DNA from: Actinomadura kijaniata NBRC 14229
GTDB taxonomy: Bacteria; Actinomycetota; Actinomycetes; Streptosporangiales; Streptosporangiaceae
Direction: 5' to 3'
Assembly (NCBI RefSeq): GCF_001552175.1
Contig: NZ_BCQR01000031.1
Span: forward strand, 19,434-83,433
Length of the DNA: 64,000 nucleotides
Part shown: positions 36,676-45,929 of the stretch, piece after piece
Numbering within the stretch: position 1 is the stretch's first letter
Layout: each line of letters starts with the position of its first letter
The notes under the pieces: generated by a model
What the model saw: the letters and a program-made list of their open reading frames with translations, nothing else
The model's database searches: none
What the model was told of the DNA's origin: nothing
Program-made: the position numbers and the translations under genes

Positions 36676-36697
36676 ATGATCACGGGACAGGCCCTAG
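36676..36697. repeat. Solitary IS5 terminal inverted repeat
   Basis: The reverse complement begins CTAGGGCCTGTCCCGTGATC and matches the left terminal repeat of the IS at 34979 at 20 of 22 bases, better than the IS right end does. It is oriented as a right end, so bases 34979-36697 form a unit bounded by near-perfect 22-bp inverted repeats with CTAG at both tips. Confidence 0.75.
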
Positions 36698-36799
36698 GGC
36701 CGAAAGGTCCACCGAACGGCCTTGAGCGCTCGACAGCTGTCAGGAAGGGTTGTGCCGTCGGGAGGCGGCTTTCAACCCCGACACTGTCGCAGCAACTGA

Positions 36800-37345
36800 G
36801 CTGGCATGCGCCGGTGGAGTTCCGCTTGGAACGGCGCGTCCCGGCTACGGGCGCACCCGCTCTCCACCGGAACGACGCCGCGGGATTCGCCGACGTGGTC
36901 GCCGAACTGTGCCGCGAGCTGGGGATCGACCGGCTCACCGCCGCGGTGGACCAGTCGGCTGGCGGCCCCACCGCCATCGCGCTCGCCGCCCACCACCCCG
37001 ACCTGGTCGAACGGCTCCTTCTACAGAGCGCCGTGGATTTTGAGCCCTGGTCCGTCGAGCACCTGAGATCGCGTTGCGGTTGCTGATGCGCGACCTGACG
37101 CTCCGTTCAGCAGGGGGCGTTCGTCGCCAGGCTCACCTCCGAGCGCCTCGCTCTGCGGCTGAGGCTGTTCGCGCAACTGCGCTCGGGCACCGGTTTCGCC
37201 GCCGACCTGAAGCACACGACCGCGGCCCCCCTCGCCCATGCCCAGGCATGGGCCGCCGCGATCCCGCGCGCTCGGCTGGTCACCAGCTCCGCAACCGGTC
37301 ACTTCATCTGGCTCGGTGACGACCACCCCGCGACCGCCGAACCAT
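36800..37345 (+). pseudogene. Alpha/beta hydrolase fossil
   Basis: The first part (frame through 37086) reads FADVVAELCRELGIDRLTAAVDQSAGGPTAIALAAHHPDLVERLLLQS; the elbow GxSxG is changed to DQSAGG. A shifted frame then gives FVARLTSERLALRLRLFAQLRSGTGFAADL and LAHAQAWAAAIPRARLVTSSATGHFIWLGDD with the histidine region of the same fold. Frameshifts and a missing start show decay. It lies directly outside the solitary IS end. Confidence 0.6.
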
Positions 37346-37397
37346 CCTCGGGCTCCTTGCCCCTGATACCGCCCGTCGCTGAAGGGCGCGGCGCCGG

Positions 37398-37845
37398 TCA
37401 CGTTCCGATCAGGTTCCGCACGACGAGCACGTACAGTCCCCAGACCGAGACGGCGGCGATGAGCGCGTACTCCCGCCAGGCGAGCCCGGGCCGCGCCTGG
37501 ATGGCGAACGACATGAGCTTGACCGGCGGGAAGGGGCTCCGGGGCGACTTGTCCTCCGGGAGGGGTGGATGAAGCGGTGGAAGTACACCTGGATGAGGCT
37601 CATCCCAACGAAGAGTCCGGTGAGGAAACTGAGATGGTGCGCCCCGCTCGCGAACAGCAGGCGACCAGGAGGATCTGGACGGCCAGGGTGACGTCGTCGT
37701 AGACGGCGATGACCTTGTGGTCCTTGGCGTGGTTCCGCTCCATCTGCCGGATCCGCTTGTCGTAGGGCAGCAGGAAGTGGATCGCGAACCGGACGAGCGC
37801 CTGCACGCAGTAGAGGACCAGAAGGATCTTCAGCGCCAGCTCCAT
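37398..37845 (-). pseudogene. Small membrane protein with two frameshifts
   Basis: The start MELALKILLVLYCVQALVRFAIHFLLPYDK is intact (ATG at 37843-37845). Adding one base near 37658 and one near 37565, both in C-rich runs, restores LLVACLLFASGAHHLSFLTG, LFVGMSLIQVYFHRFIHPLP and LAWREYALIAAVSVWGLYVL to a stop at 37398. The repaired protein would be about 148 residues with four helices, a DoxX- or DUF-like small membrane protein I cannot name. Either a recent pseudogene or two sequencing errors. It follows the TetR gene by 2 bases, so both were likely one operon. Confidence 0.6.
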
Positions 37846-37847
37846 CG

Positions 37848-38555
37848 TCAGCCTTCTCTCTCTCGCCGGGGTGGGTCGAACCAGGCGTGGAGAGCGGACG
37901 GATCGACGATGTGGATCGACCCGGGGGCGACGCCGAGGATCCGTTCCAGGGCGACCGTATAGGCGGCGACCGTCCGATCGACGGTACTCAGGTCGGCACG
38001 TCCCTCCTCGCGGGCGGAGAACAGATCGCCGAGACGTTCGTTGAGGTCCTGGACCAGGGACACCAGGACCTGCCCGAACCCGACGGCGGTCGGCAGGGTG
38101 AAGACGCCGTCCCGCACACCCTGCTCGACCACCCGCTCGAACAGCGGCGCGAGCCGCTCGGCGATGCCGACACGGGTCCTGTGCCGCATCAACGCGTTGC
38201 CGTCGGAGTTCCAGACGCGCAGCAGGGCGACCAGCCGATCGCGGTGCTCCGCCTTCCAGCCCGCGAGCGCCTGGAAGATCTGGTTGAGCTTGCCAAGGGC
38301 GTCGGAGCCCGGGGCTTCGGCCGCCTCGGTGAGACGCTCTTCGATCTGGTCCGCCGTCCGGTCGACGATGCCGGCCAGCAGTGCCTGCTTCGAGCCGAAG
38401 TAGTGGTAGAGCGCGCCTTTGGATATACCCAGCTCATCCAGGACGTCCTGCACGCTCATCTGCTCGTAGCCGCGGGCCTCCACCAGTCGCTGGGCGACGT
38501 CGAGGATCTGTCGCCGCCGCATCGCGTGCGCCGCCTGGTCGACCGTCCGGGCCAT
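37848..38555 (-). CDS. TetR family regulator
   Basis: A 235-residue TetR protein. The N-terminus has AMRRRQILDVAQRLVEARGYEQMSVQDVLDELGISKGALYHYFGSKQALLAGIV, an intact helix-turn-helix with the YHYF recognition motif. The ligand domain has LALLRVWNSDG-like helices and ends SIHIVDPSALHAWFDPP. ATG at 38553-38555 is chosen over a GTG at 38559-38561 because AGAGGAG lies 5 bases before it. The perfect 39-bp palindrome at 38563-38601 lies directly upstream and is its probable operator. Its likely target is the co-transcribed membrane protein gene, which is broken. Confidence 0.9.
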   Translation of the reverse strand: MARTVDQAAHAMRRRQILDVAQRLVEARGYEQMSVQDVLDELGISKGALYHYFGSKQALLAGIVDRTADQIEERLTEAAEAPGSDALGKLNQIFQALAGWKAEHRDRLVALLRVWNSDGNALMRHRTRVGIAERLAPLFERVVEQGVRDGVFTLPTAVGFGQVLVSLVQDLNERLGDLFSAREEGRADLSTVDRTVAAYTVALERILGVAPGSIHIVDPSALHAWFDPPRREREG

Positions 38556-38562
38556 CTCCACT

Positions 38563-38601
38563 CCTCTATTATTAAACCGACCGTCGGTTTAATAATAGAG
38601 G
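38563..38601. promoter_or_regulatory. Perfect 39-bp palindrome (TetR operator)
   Basis: CCTCTATTATTAAACCGAC, a single C, then its exact reverse complement. The arms of 19 bp are AT-rich at the outside and include -10-like TTATTA/TAATAA sequences, so it overlaps the promoter. The tetR ribosome site is at its edge. The core AAACCGAC/GTCGGTTT is the kind of sequence bound by TetR dimers. Confidence 0.8.
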
Positions 38602-38623
38602 CGGACGTGCCCGCATGCTGTCA

Positions 38624-38666
38624 CCGCGGCATCGAGCCAGCCCTCCGGACCGGCCCGATGCCGCGG
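38624..38666 (-). terminator. Hairpin after the AGCS symporter gene
   Basis: CCGCGGCATCG (38624-38634) and CGATGCCGCGG (38656-38666) are perfect reverse complements across a 21-base spacer that has its own CCGG/CCGG pairing. It lies just past the AGCS stop codon at 38673 and before the tetR promoter, so it probably separates the two transcription units. Confidence 0.55.
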
Positions 38667-38672
38667 GTCAGG

Positions 38673-40061
38673 TCATCGCTGGGCGGGTTCGGCTTCGGTT
38701 TCGCGGGGGCGGTCGCGGAAGTAGTCGCGGGTCTCGCGGTAGACCAGCGGGGACAGGATGAGCAGGCCGACGAGGTTGGGCAGGGCCATCAGGCCGTTCA
38801 TGACGTCGGAGAAGGTCCACACGGTGGTGAGGGTGGTGGTGGAGCCGACGTAAACCACCGCGATGAACAGCAGCCGGTAGGGCAGGACCGAGCGGCGGCC
38901 GAACAGGTACACCATGCAGCGTTCGCCGTAGTAGGACCAGCCGAGGACGGTGGAATAGGCGAAGAAGATCACGCTGATGGTGACGATCACGCTTCCCCAC
39001 TCGCCGGGCAGGCCCTCGTCGAAGGCGCGGCCGGTGAACTTGGCGGCGTCCTCCTTGCCCGCCTCCTTCCACACGCCGGTGACGATGATGGTCAGGGCGG
39101 TGAAGGAGACGACCACCAGGGTGTCGATGAAGGTCTGGGTCATCGAGACCAGGGCCTGGCGGACGGGGTGGGTGGTCTTGGCCGCGGCGGCGGCGATGCC
39201 GCCGGTGCCGAGGCCCGACTCGTTGGAGAAGATGCCGCGTGCCACGCCGTAGCGGATGGCGGCGGCGACGGCGGCGCCGGTGAAGCCGCCGGTGGCGGCG
39301 GTGCCGGTGAAGGCGTCGGTGAAGATCAGGCCCAGGGCGGCGGGCACCTCGCCGATGTTGAACGCCAGGACGGCGGCGGCGCCGAGCACGTACAGAACGA
39401 TCATCACGGGGACGAAGGCGGCGGTGACGCGACCGATGTTCTTGATGCCGCCCAGGATGACGGCGGCGGTCAGCAGGGTGATGATGGCGCCGGTGCCCCA
39501 GGTGGGCACGCCCCACTCGTCGTGGACGTTGGCGGCCACGGTGTTGGCCTGGGTCATGTTGCCGATGCCGAAGGCGGCGATGGCGCCGGCGATGGCGAAG
39601 AAGCCGCCGAGGAAGACGCCGAGGGGGCCCTTGATGCCGTGGCGCAGGTAGTACATGGGGCCGCCGCTCTGCTCGCCGACGGCGTCGGCGCGGCGGAAGC
39701 GGACGCCCAGGAACGCCTCGCTGTACTTGGTGGCCATGCCGAGCATGCCGGTGACCCACATCCACAGCACCGCGCCGGGGCCGCCCAGGGCGATGGCGGT
39801 GGCGACACCGGCGATGTTGCCGACGCCGACGGTGGCGGCGAGCGCCGTGGCCAGGGCCTGGTAGTGGGAGATGTCACCGGCGGCGCCGCCGTCGCTGCGC
39901 TTGATGAAGGCGAGCCAGAAGGCGAGGCGGAAGCGGCGGATCTGGAGAGCGCGGAGCAGGACGGTGAGGTAGAGGCCGGTGAGCAGTAGCAGGGGGATGA
40001 GCAGCCAGGGGCCTCAGACGAAGTCGCTTGCGTTGGTGAGGATGTCGTTGACGGTATCCAC
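38673..40061 (-). pseudogene. AGCS alanine/glycine:sodium symporter with in-frame TGA
   Basis: From a GTG at 40059-40061 the frame reads DTVNDILTNASDFV, TGA, GPWLLIPLLLLTGLYLTVLLRAL, then continues unbroken to 38673 with AGCS signatures: TVGVGNIAGVATAIALGGPGAVLWMWV, EAFLGVRFR, FSNESGLGTGGIAAAAAKTTHPVRQAL. The TGA at 40014-40016 stands where the family has tryptophan (FVWGP), a TGG to TGA change. Repaired length is 462 residues, normal. After the TGA the first in-frame start is about 80 codons later, which would remove the first helices. Probably inactive unless the stop is read through or is a sequencing error. Confidence 0.8.
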
Positions 40062-40195
40062 GTCACCACCGTTGGCAGAGGGAGCGGGCTGGTCACCAAG
40101 GAAACTAAGGAGACGGTCGGTGACTTGGAAGACCTGGGACGAAGAGTTACGAAATCATGTTGGTTCGACGTCGGAAAAATCGGCGACGGGCGCTG

Positions 40196-41008
40196 TCACG
40201 TTCGAGGCGGACCGGGTTCGCTCAGCAGGTCGCCCCGGATGATGCGATGCGGCCCCCGGTCGTCGGAGAGTTCTCCCCGAGCGTCGGGATGGGCGTGGTA
40301 GTAGCGCAGGGCGTGCCACAGCAGCGCCGGATCGACGTTGAGCGTCTGGGCGTGAAGCTCGATGCGCGAGCGTGGGAGGAATCTCCGGGGACCGGACTCC
40401 TCTGAAAGGAGCAAGACGATGAACTGCGTGTTGTTCGCCCCTTGAGCGGTGATCTCTCGGATCTTCTGCCAGGGCACGGCACGCGGATCGGGTTTTCGCT
40501 CCAGGACGACGGCGGCCGGGGTCAGGATCACTCGGCGTGTGCGCCGCGGTCGGCCGGTGGCGAGGCGGGCCGACAGAACCACGCCGACGCCGAGGAAGAC
40601 CAATGCGATGGCGACGAGTAGGGGATCGCCACGGGTTCCGGAGGTGGTGGAGAACGCCAGGGCTCCCGCCGCCGTTCCCGTCCCCAGCGTGTAAAGGACG
40701 CTCGTCGGGCCCCCGGTTCCCGCCCGGTAGGGGAAGACGACGCCCGTCCCGTCGTGGCGGACCGCCGTGCGGTCGCGTGCGAGGACCGTCAGCCGTGCGG
40801 CGGTCAGGCACATCAGGCCGAAGACGGTGGTCGCGGTGGCGAGTGCGGGATCGAAGGACGAGTCGCCGCCGGCGGCCGGCGCCCCCGCCGCAAGGCAGAG
40901 CACACCGAACACGGTGACGACGGCGGCGCGAGGCCGTCCGGCCGCTTTCGGCAGGGACCAGGCCAGGGGCCAGGGAAGTCCGGACGGGCTCAGGCGGTCG
41001 CGTGTCAT
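40196..41008 (-). CDS. Membrane protein at the end of the ATPase operon
   Basis: A 270-residue protein with four predicted membrane helices in its first half (AAVVTVFGVLCLAAGAPAA, ATTVFGLMCLTAARLTVLA, LGTGTAAGALAFSTTSG, LLVAIALVFLGVGVVLSARL) and a soluble C-terminal half, residues about 165-260, resembling a small PH-like beta barrel (RVILTPAAVVLERKPDPRAVPWQKIREITAQG). Family not recognised. The start is 4 bases after the stop of the giant ATPase gene, so it is almost certainly the last gene of the YqiJ-flotillin-ATPase operon and may be a membrane partner of that complex. Confidence 0.65.
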   Translation of the reverse strand: MTRDRLSPSGLPWPLAWSLPKAAGRPRAAVVTVFGVLCLAAGAPAAGGDSSFDPALATATTVFGLMCLTAARLTVLARDRTAVRHDGTGVVFPYRAGTGGPTSVLYTLGTGTAAGALAFSTTSGTRGDPLLVAIALVFLGVGVVLSARLATGRPRRTRRVILTPAAVVLERKPDPRAVPWQKIREITAQGANNTQFIVLLLSEESGPRRFLPRSRIELHAQTLNVDPALLWHALRYYHAHPDARGELSDDRGPHRIIRGDLLSEPGPPRT

Positions 41009-41012
41009 CGGG

Positions 41013-44000
41013 TCACCGGACCCGGTGGTTGCCGTTGGAGGGGAGGGCGGCGGCGCGTTCGATGGCCTGCTCGACGGACCCCACCCGGTCAGCGAGCAGA
41101 TGGATCGCGCGGGCCACCGAGTCGTCGTCGCCGAGAGCCTGCGCGCGCTGGTGGGCGGCCTTCACCTCGGCCCAGCGGCGCTGCTGGACGGCGGTCATCA
41201 GGCCGCGCAGCCCGGCGAGCTTGAGCAGGTTCGCCTCGGCGTCGGAGGTGAGGGTCTGGGCTTCGGCCTGGTAGTGGTCGGTGATCGTGTTTTCCAGTTC
41301 GTCGTCGTTCATCACCGGGACGATGCGTTCGGCCAGCTTGTTCATGTCGCGGTAGGAGCCCTGGAGCCGGAAGGGCGGTTCGGTGCGGGAGGCGTCGGTC
41401 TGGGCCGCCGAGGCGATGTAGGCGCGGTTGACGGTCAGGACCGTTCTCTGGACGCGCAGGAGCTTGTCCAGGACCGCGAGGATCTGGCCCAGTTCGGCCT
41501 GCTGGTAGGGGTGTGTCAGGCGGTCGGGGCGGACGGTGTCGTCGCCCGCGGCCATGCGGACCAGCAGGTCGATGTCGCCACGGTCACGCGTCGACAGCGG
41601 GGCCAGGACCGGGTTGGAGGTCAGGGCGTTCTCAACGTAGCTGAGGGCGAACAGGTCCTCCCTGCCCGACAGCACGTCGCCGAGGTTCCACACGTCGGCG
41701 CGGTTGGCGAGCATGTCGGGGACGTGGAAGCGGGTGCCCGACCCGGTGTAGGGGTTGCCCGCCATGCAGACCGCGAAGCGCCTGCCCCGCAGGTCGAACG
41801 TGCGGGGCTCTCCGTCGCGGACGCCCTCGATCCGGCGCTGCGCGTCGCACAGCGGGATGAAGCGTTGGAGCAGTTCGGGTGAGGTGTGCTGGATGTCGTC
41901 CAGGTAGAGCAGGACGTTGTCGCCTAGCTCCAGCGCGAAGTTGATCTTCTCGACCTCGCGGCGGGCGGCGGCGTCGGGGGCTCGGGCGGGATCGAGGGAG
42001 GTGACGCCGTGGCCGAGGGCGGGGCCGTCCACCTTGAGCAGGAGCAGCCCCAGGCGGTCGGCGACGTACTCCATCAGCATGGTCTTGCCGTAGCCGGGCG
42101 GGGAGAGCTGCAGAAGCAGGCCCATCCGGTCGGTGCGCCTGTCGTTTCCCGCCGCGCCGAGCTGCTTGGCGAGGTTGTCGCCGACGAGGGGCAGGTAGAC
42201 CTCGTCGATCAGCCGGTTGCGGACGAAGGAGCTCATCACCTTCGGCTTGTACTCGGCCAGGCGCAGGCGTCTGCTCTCGGCGGCGACCAGGGCGTTGCGG
42301 CGCTTCTGGTAGGCGCGGAACGCCGGGACCCGCTCGGTGCGGAAGCGGTGGACGCGGGACAGCACCTCGTCCAGGCGGAGGTCCAGGACACGATCGGTGA
42401 CGCGGGGGTGCGTGCCCAGCAGGTCGGCGACGGTCGCGGTGAGGACGGCTTCGGAGTCGTGGCGCGGGAACGCTTCCCCGCACAGCGTCACCGCGACCGC
42501 CTCGGGCAGATCGGCCGGGTTCCCGAACGAGGCCAGCCACGCCTCGGCGAGCTGGCGGCGGGCTTCCAGGTCGTCGCCGAGAGCGTTCAGATCCTTGTGG
42601 AAGTCGGCGCGGGCCTCCCCCATCGCCTCGTCGAAGTCGCGCAGCAGTGTTCGCGCCCCCACGCTGGTGACGAAACCGACAGGGGTGCTGGCCAGCTCTT
42701 CGACCAGGTATTCGGCGGCCAGCGAGGCGTGTGGACCGCCGATGGCGGCGGCCAGTTCGCCGACCAGGTCGGTCACGGGTCCGGTGCGGCCGAACGCCTG
42801 GCGCGCCCTGACCAGGGACGCGGCGCGTGTCGCCCACCTCGCGCGGGCGGACTCGTCGAGGTCGAACGCCCAGAACAGCTGAGCGGCGGCTCGCGCGTGG
42901 GTGGAATAACGCAGCAGCCCCGCGTCCTGCCGCAGACGGAGCAGCGCTTCCAGGATCCTGGCGGCGTCGTGGTCGTGGACGCCGCGTTCGTAACCCTCGT
43001 CATAGCGCGCGGCGGCGGCGGTGCGGACCAGGTGGAGGAGATCGTCGCCGGGCGCGGCTTCGTCGAGCAGGGTGACGGCCAGGTATTCGGCCCGGTACAC
43101 CTCGGCGTTCTCCGACGGCAGCGTCTGGGTGCAGAACTCCCGCGTCTCCGCGAACGCCGCGTCCCGCACGGGCGACCGGTAGCCGGTCCCGGTCACGGTG
43201 AACGCCATCGCGTCGCCGTCCGGGACCAGCGTCAGCTCGATCGGCTGGGTGTTGACGGCGAACCGGTGCCGCCCCAGGCGGATGGTGTCGCCGCCGTCGC
43301 CGTACAGGTCGAGCCGGTCGCGCAGGGACCGTCCGGCCTCCTGCCGGGCCCCCTTGACGCGGCCGTCCAGCTCCTCGGCGCGGGCCTGGTCGCCGAGGCC
43401 GCGCAGCTCGTCGGCGACGGTGCGCAGCCGCGTGACCATCGCGTCGGTGGCGAAGAAGGCGTTGATCTCCTCCAGGGAGGCCAGCATGGCCGCACGCCGC
43501 CGTACGCCCGCCAGGATGCGGTCGGCCGACTCGGTCAGCCGGGCCGCCTGCCGGGCGCGGTCGTCCAGCAACGACTGCTTGCGCGCCGAGAACGCCTCGT
43601 AGAGGTCGGTGCGCTTGCTCTCCAGCTCCGCCAGGAAGTCGTCGAAGTCGGCGAAGCGCGACTCCAGCGACTCGATCTGGAGCAGCAGCCGTCCCAATTG
43701 TTCGTCGCAGCGCCCGGGGGTGTCGGCGGTGGCCAGCGCCCCGGCGATCGCCTGCTCCAGCAGCGCGAACTCCGCTCCGAACGCCGCCCGTCCCTCGACG
43801 TCGAGGAGTTCGCGGCGGCGGTTGTCCAGCACGGCCCAGGCCCGGTTGACGCCTCCCAGGACCTCCCCGACGCGTTCGAGGATGGCGGTGCGGACGGTCG
43901 CGTCGGCGATGTCGAGGGAGCCGACGACCTCGGTGACGACCTCCAGGCCCTCGGTCTGCGCCGCGAGCCGTTCGGCGACCGGCGTCGCCTCGGCGGCGGT

Positions 44001-45866
44001 CGTGATGGCGGCGGCGTCGGCGGTGAGGCGTTCGATGGCGGCGTGGTAACCGGTGAACGCGTCCGCGCCCCGCAGGAACTCCACCGCGTCGCGTCCGGCG
44101 GCCTCCAACGCGCTGGTCAGCGACGCCACGAGCTCGTCGATGCGCCCGGTGTCGGCGTACCGGATGTCGCGCAGCGTCTCCACGCGGCCCTGTTCCCGCC
44201 GGAGCTCGGCCAGCAACGCCACCCAGCCGTCGGCGCTGTCGGGAGCCTCGCCCGCCGCGCGCCGTATCAGTGCTCCGACCGCGTCGGCGGCCTCGTTCAC
44301 GGCGGTCTCGGCCTGCGCGGTCAGTGCCCGGACCTTCTCGTACTCGTCGAGCGCCAGCGCGGCGGTCCGGCGGACCTGTTCCATGGGGGCGCGCAGGTCG
44401 TCCAGTTCGGTGTCGCCGAGCCAGTGGTGCCGGTCGGCGGCCCGCGCGCACGCGGCGATCAGCGCCTGGAACACCTCGGCGGAGGGTTCCATGTCCCGGA
44501 CCATGCGGGTGATCGCCAGGCTGTCGGCGATGCCGCGTACCAGGTCGGCGTTGCCGACGCGCTCCAGCGGGCCGGTCCCGGCGGACTGGGCGGCGGCATG
44601 GGCGTCCGAGACGAACGGCGTCGTCCACACCTGCATCGGATGCACGCGGGTCGGTTCGTCGCCGAACGCCCGCAGCGCCACCAGCGTGCCGTCGTCGAAC
44701 AGCGCGAAACCGTGGCAGACGATCGGGCTGGCGACCTGTTCGCGGACGGTGTTGTAGGGCAGGAGCAGGCAACGGCCGTCGTCGCGGGAGTGGAAGACGT
44801 ACAGGACGTCCTCACCGTTGGGAGAGCGCACGGCCCGCTCGTACTCCAGGCCCGTGACGTCGGTGTCGAAGGTCTTGGCGGCGCCGGTGTCCAGGTAGTA
44901 GCCGCCGGGGAAGATGACGCCCCGGTCGTCGGGGAGCCTGCGGCACGCCTGCTCGATCCCATCGAGCCGGACGACCTGCCCGGCACGGGTGTTGAAGACC
45001 AGGTGCCGCCAGGCGGTCTCGTTGTAGGGGCGGATCCGCAGCAGGATCAGCGCACCGACGCGGGCGTGCAGCACGTCGGCGTCGGCGAGGCTCTGCAACG
45101 GCTCGTCCACCGGCTCGGCGTAGACGCCCGCGTCCGACTCGGTGTCGTTCTCGGTCTTGACGGTGAGGGTGCCGCCGAGGGTGTCGACGAACACCTCGCC
45201 GCCGATCGAGATGTGCGGGAAGCGGCCCGGCACGTGGTCGTCGCGGGTGGTCTCGGTCCAGGTGAAGTCGTGCGGGTCGGGGAGGACGTGGTCGCGTTCG
45301 CCCCGGTTGTCCTCGTAGGCGATGGTGCCGTCGGCGCCGGTCCGCCAGCGCAGCACCCGGATGTCGGTCAGCCGCGGGCCGGTCTGGAAGACCGCCAGCA
45401 ACCGCCCCTCGACGCGCCGCAGCCGCAACAGCCGCGCCTGCCGGTAGTACCGGTACATCTCGGCGAAGTCGCGGCGGAAGCCGGGATCGTCCAGCAGCCC
45501 CGGCACCGCCTCCGGCGCGACCTCGGCGAACACGGTCCGCCCGCCGTCTCCGCGTGTATGGCGATGCAACGCGAACACGTCGGCGACCTCGGTCTCGGTT
45601 CTCACGCCAAGGGAGGGGTTGGAGCCGAACAGCATCAGCCCGCCGACGGCGACGACGTCGCGGGGCACGCAGTCGTGGTCGGTGCGGACGCGCTCGGTGT
45701 CGACCAGGCGCAGCTCGGTGCCGCCGAACGTGGCCAGGCGGCGCGCGTTCAACGTCTCGGCGCGTTCGGCCAGCTCGGCGGCGTGGCCCGCCAGGCGGGA
45801 GCGCAGCACCTCGTAGGTGCCGTGATCGAGCCCGGCCTCGCCGGTGGGAACCGTCTCCCGGCTCAC
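41013..45866 (-). CDS. Giant AAA-type ATPase (annotated in relatives as DNA repair ATPase)
   Basis: A 1617-residue protein. The first about 450 residues are beta-rich with repeated short motifs (GGEVFVDTLGGTLTVKTENDTE, VVRLDGIEQACRRLPDDRGVIFPGGYYLD). The middle, about 480-900, is long charged helices likely to form coiled coils. An AAA ATPase domain lies at about residues 1255-1480, with Walker A in QLSPPGYGKTMLMEYVADRL, Walker B in NVLLYLDDIQHTSPELLQRF and a sensor-like ASN in VCMAGNPYTG. GTG start behind GAGGAGGAGA. It is encoded right after a flotillin, so it may work at membrane microdomains. The DNA repair label comes from homologues and is not supported by a nuclease or helicase motif here. 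Confidence 0.72.
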   Translation of the reverse strand: MSRETVPTGEAGLDHGTYEVLRSRLAGHAAELAERAETLNARRLATFGGTELRLVDTERVRTDHDCVPRDVVAVGGLMLFGSNPSLGVRTETEVADVFALHRHTRGDGGRTVFAEVAPEAVPGLLDDPGFRRDFAEMYRYYRQARLLRLRRVEGRLLAVFQTGPRLTDIRVLRWRTGADGTIAYEDNRGERDHVLPDPHDFTWTETTRDDHVPGRFPHISIGGEVFVDTLGGTLTVKTENDTESDAGVYAEPVDEPLQSLADADVLHARVGALILLRIRPYNETAWRHLVFNTRAGQVVRLDGIEQACRRLPDDRGVIFPGGYYLDTGAAKTFDTDVTGLEYERAVRSPNGEDVLYVFHSRDDGRCLLLPYNTVREQVASPIVCHGFALFDDGTLVALRAFGDEPTRVHPMQVWTTPFVSDAHAAAQSAGTGPLERVGNADLVRGIADSLAITRMVRDMEPSAEVFQALIAACARAADRHHWLGDTELDDLRAPMEQVRRTAALALDEYEKVRALTAQAETAVNEAADAVGALIRRAAGEAPDSADGWVALLAELRREQGRVETLRDIRYADTGRIDELVASLTSALEAAGRDAVEFLRGADAFTGYHAAIERLTADAAAITTAAEATPVAERLAAQTEGLEVVTEVVGSLDIADATVRTAILERVGEVLGGVNRAWAVLDNRRRELLDVEGRAAFGAEFALLEQAIAGALATADTPGRCDEQLGRLLLQIESLESRFADFDDFLAELESKRTDLYEAFSARKQSLLDDRARQAARLTESADRILAGVRRRAAMLASLEEINAFFATDAMVTRLRTVADELRGLGDQARAEELDGRVKGARQEAGRSLRDRLDLYGDGGDTIRLGRHRFAVNTQPIELTLVPDGDAMAFTVTGTGYRSPVRDAAFAETREFCTQTLPSENAEVYRAEYLAVTLLDEAAPGDDLLHLVRTAAAARYDEGYERGVHDHDAARILEALLRLRQDAGLLRYSTHARAAAQLFWAFDLDESARARWATRAASLVRARQAFGRTGPVTDLVGELAAAIGGPHASLAAEYLVEELASTPVGFVTSVGARTLLRDFDEAMGEARADFHKDLNALGDDLEARRQLAEAWLASFGNPADLPEAVAVTLCGEAFPRHDSEAVLTATVADLLGTHPRVTDRVLDLRLDEVLSRVHRFRTERVPAFRAYQKRRNALVAAESRRLRLAEYKPKVMSSFVRNRLIDEVYLPLVGDNLAKQLGAAGNDRRTDRMGLLLQLSPPGYGKTMLMEYVADRLGLLLLKVDGPALGHGVTSLDPARAPDAAARREVEKINFALELGDNVLLYLDDIQHTSPELLQRFIPLCDAQRRIEGVRDGEPRTFDLRGRRFAVCMAGNPYTGSGTRFHVPDMLANRADVWNLGDVLSGREDLFALSYVENALTSNPVLAPLSTRDRGDIDLLVRMAAGDDTVRPDRLTHPYQQAELGQILAVLDKLLRVQRTVLTVNRAYIASAAQTDASRTEPPFRLQGSYRDMNKLAERIVPVMNDDELENTITDHYQAEAQTLTSDAEANLLKLAGLRGLMTAVQQRRWAEVKAAHQRAQALGDDDSVARAIHLLADRVGSVEQAIERAAALPSNGNHRVR

Positions 45867-45929
45867 GTCTCCTCCTCGCGACGGGGCGGCGGCGTCCCGG
45901 TCCGCGGAACGCCGCCGTGTCAGGGGTCG

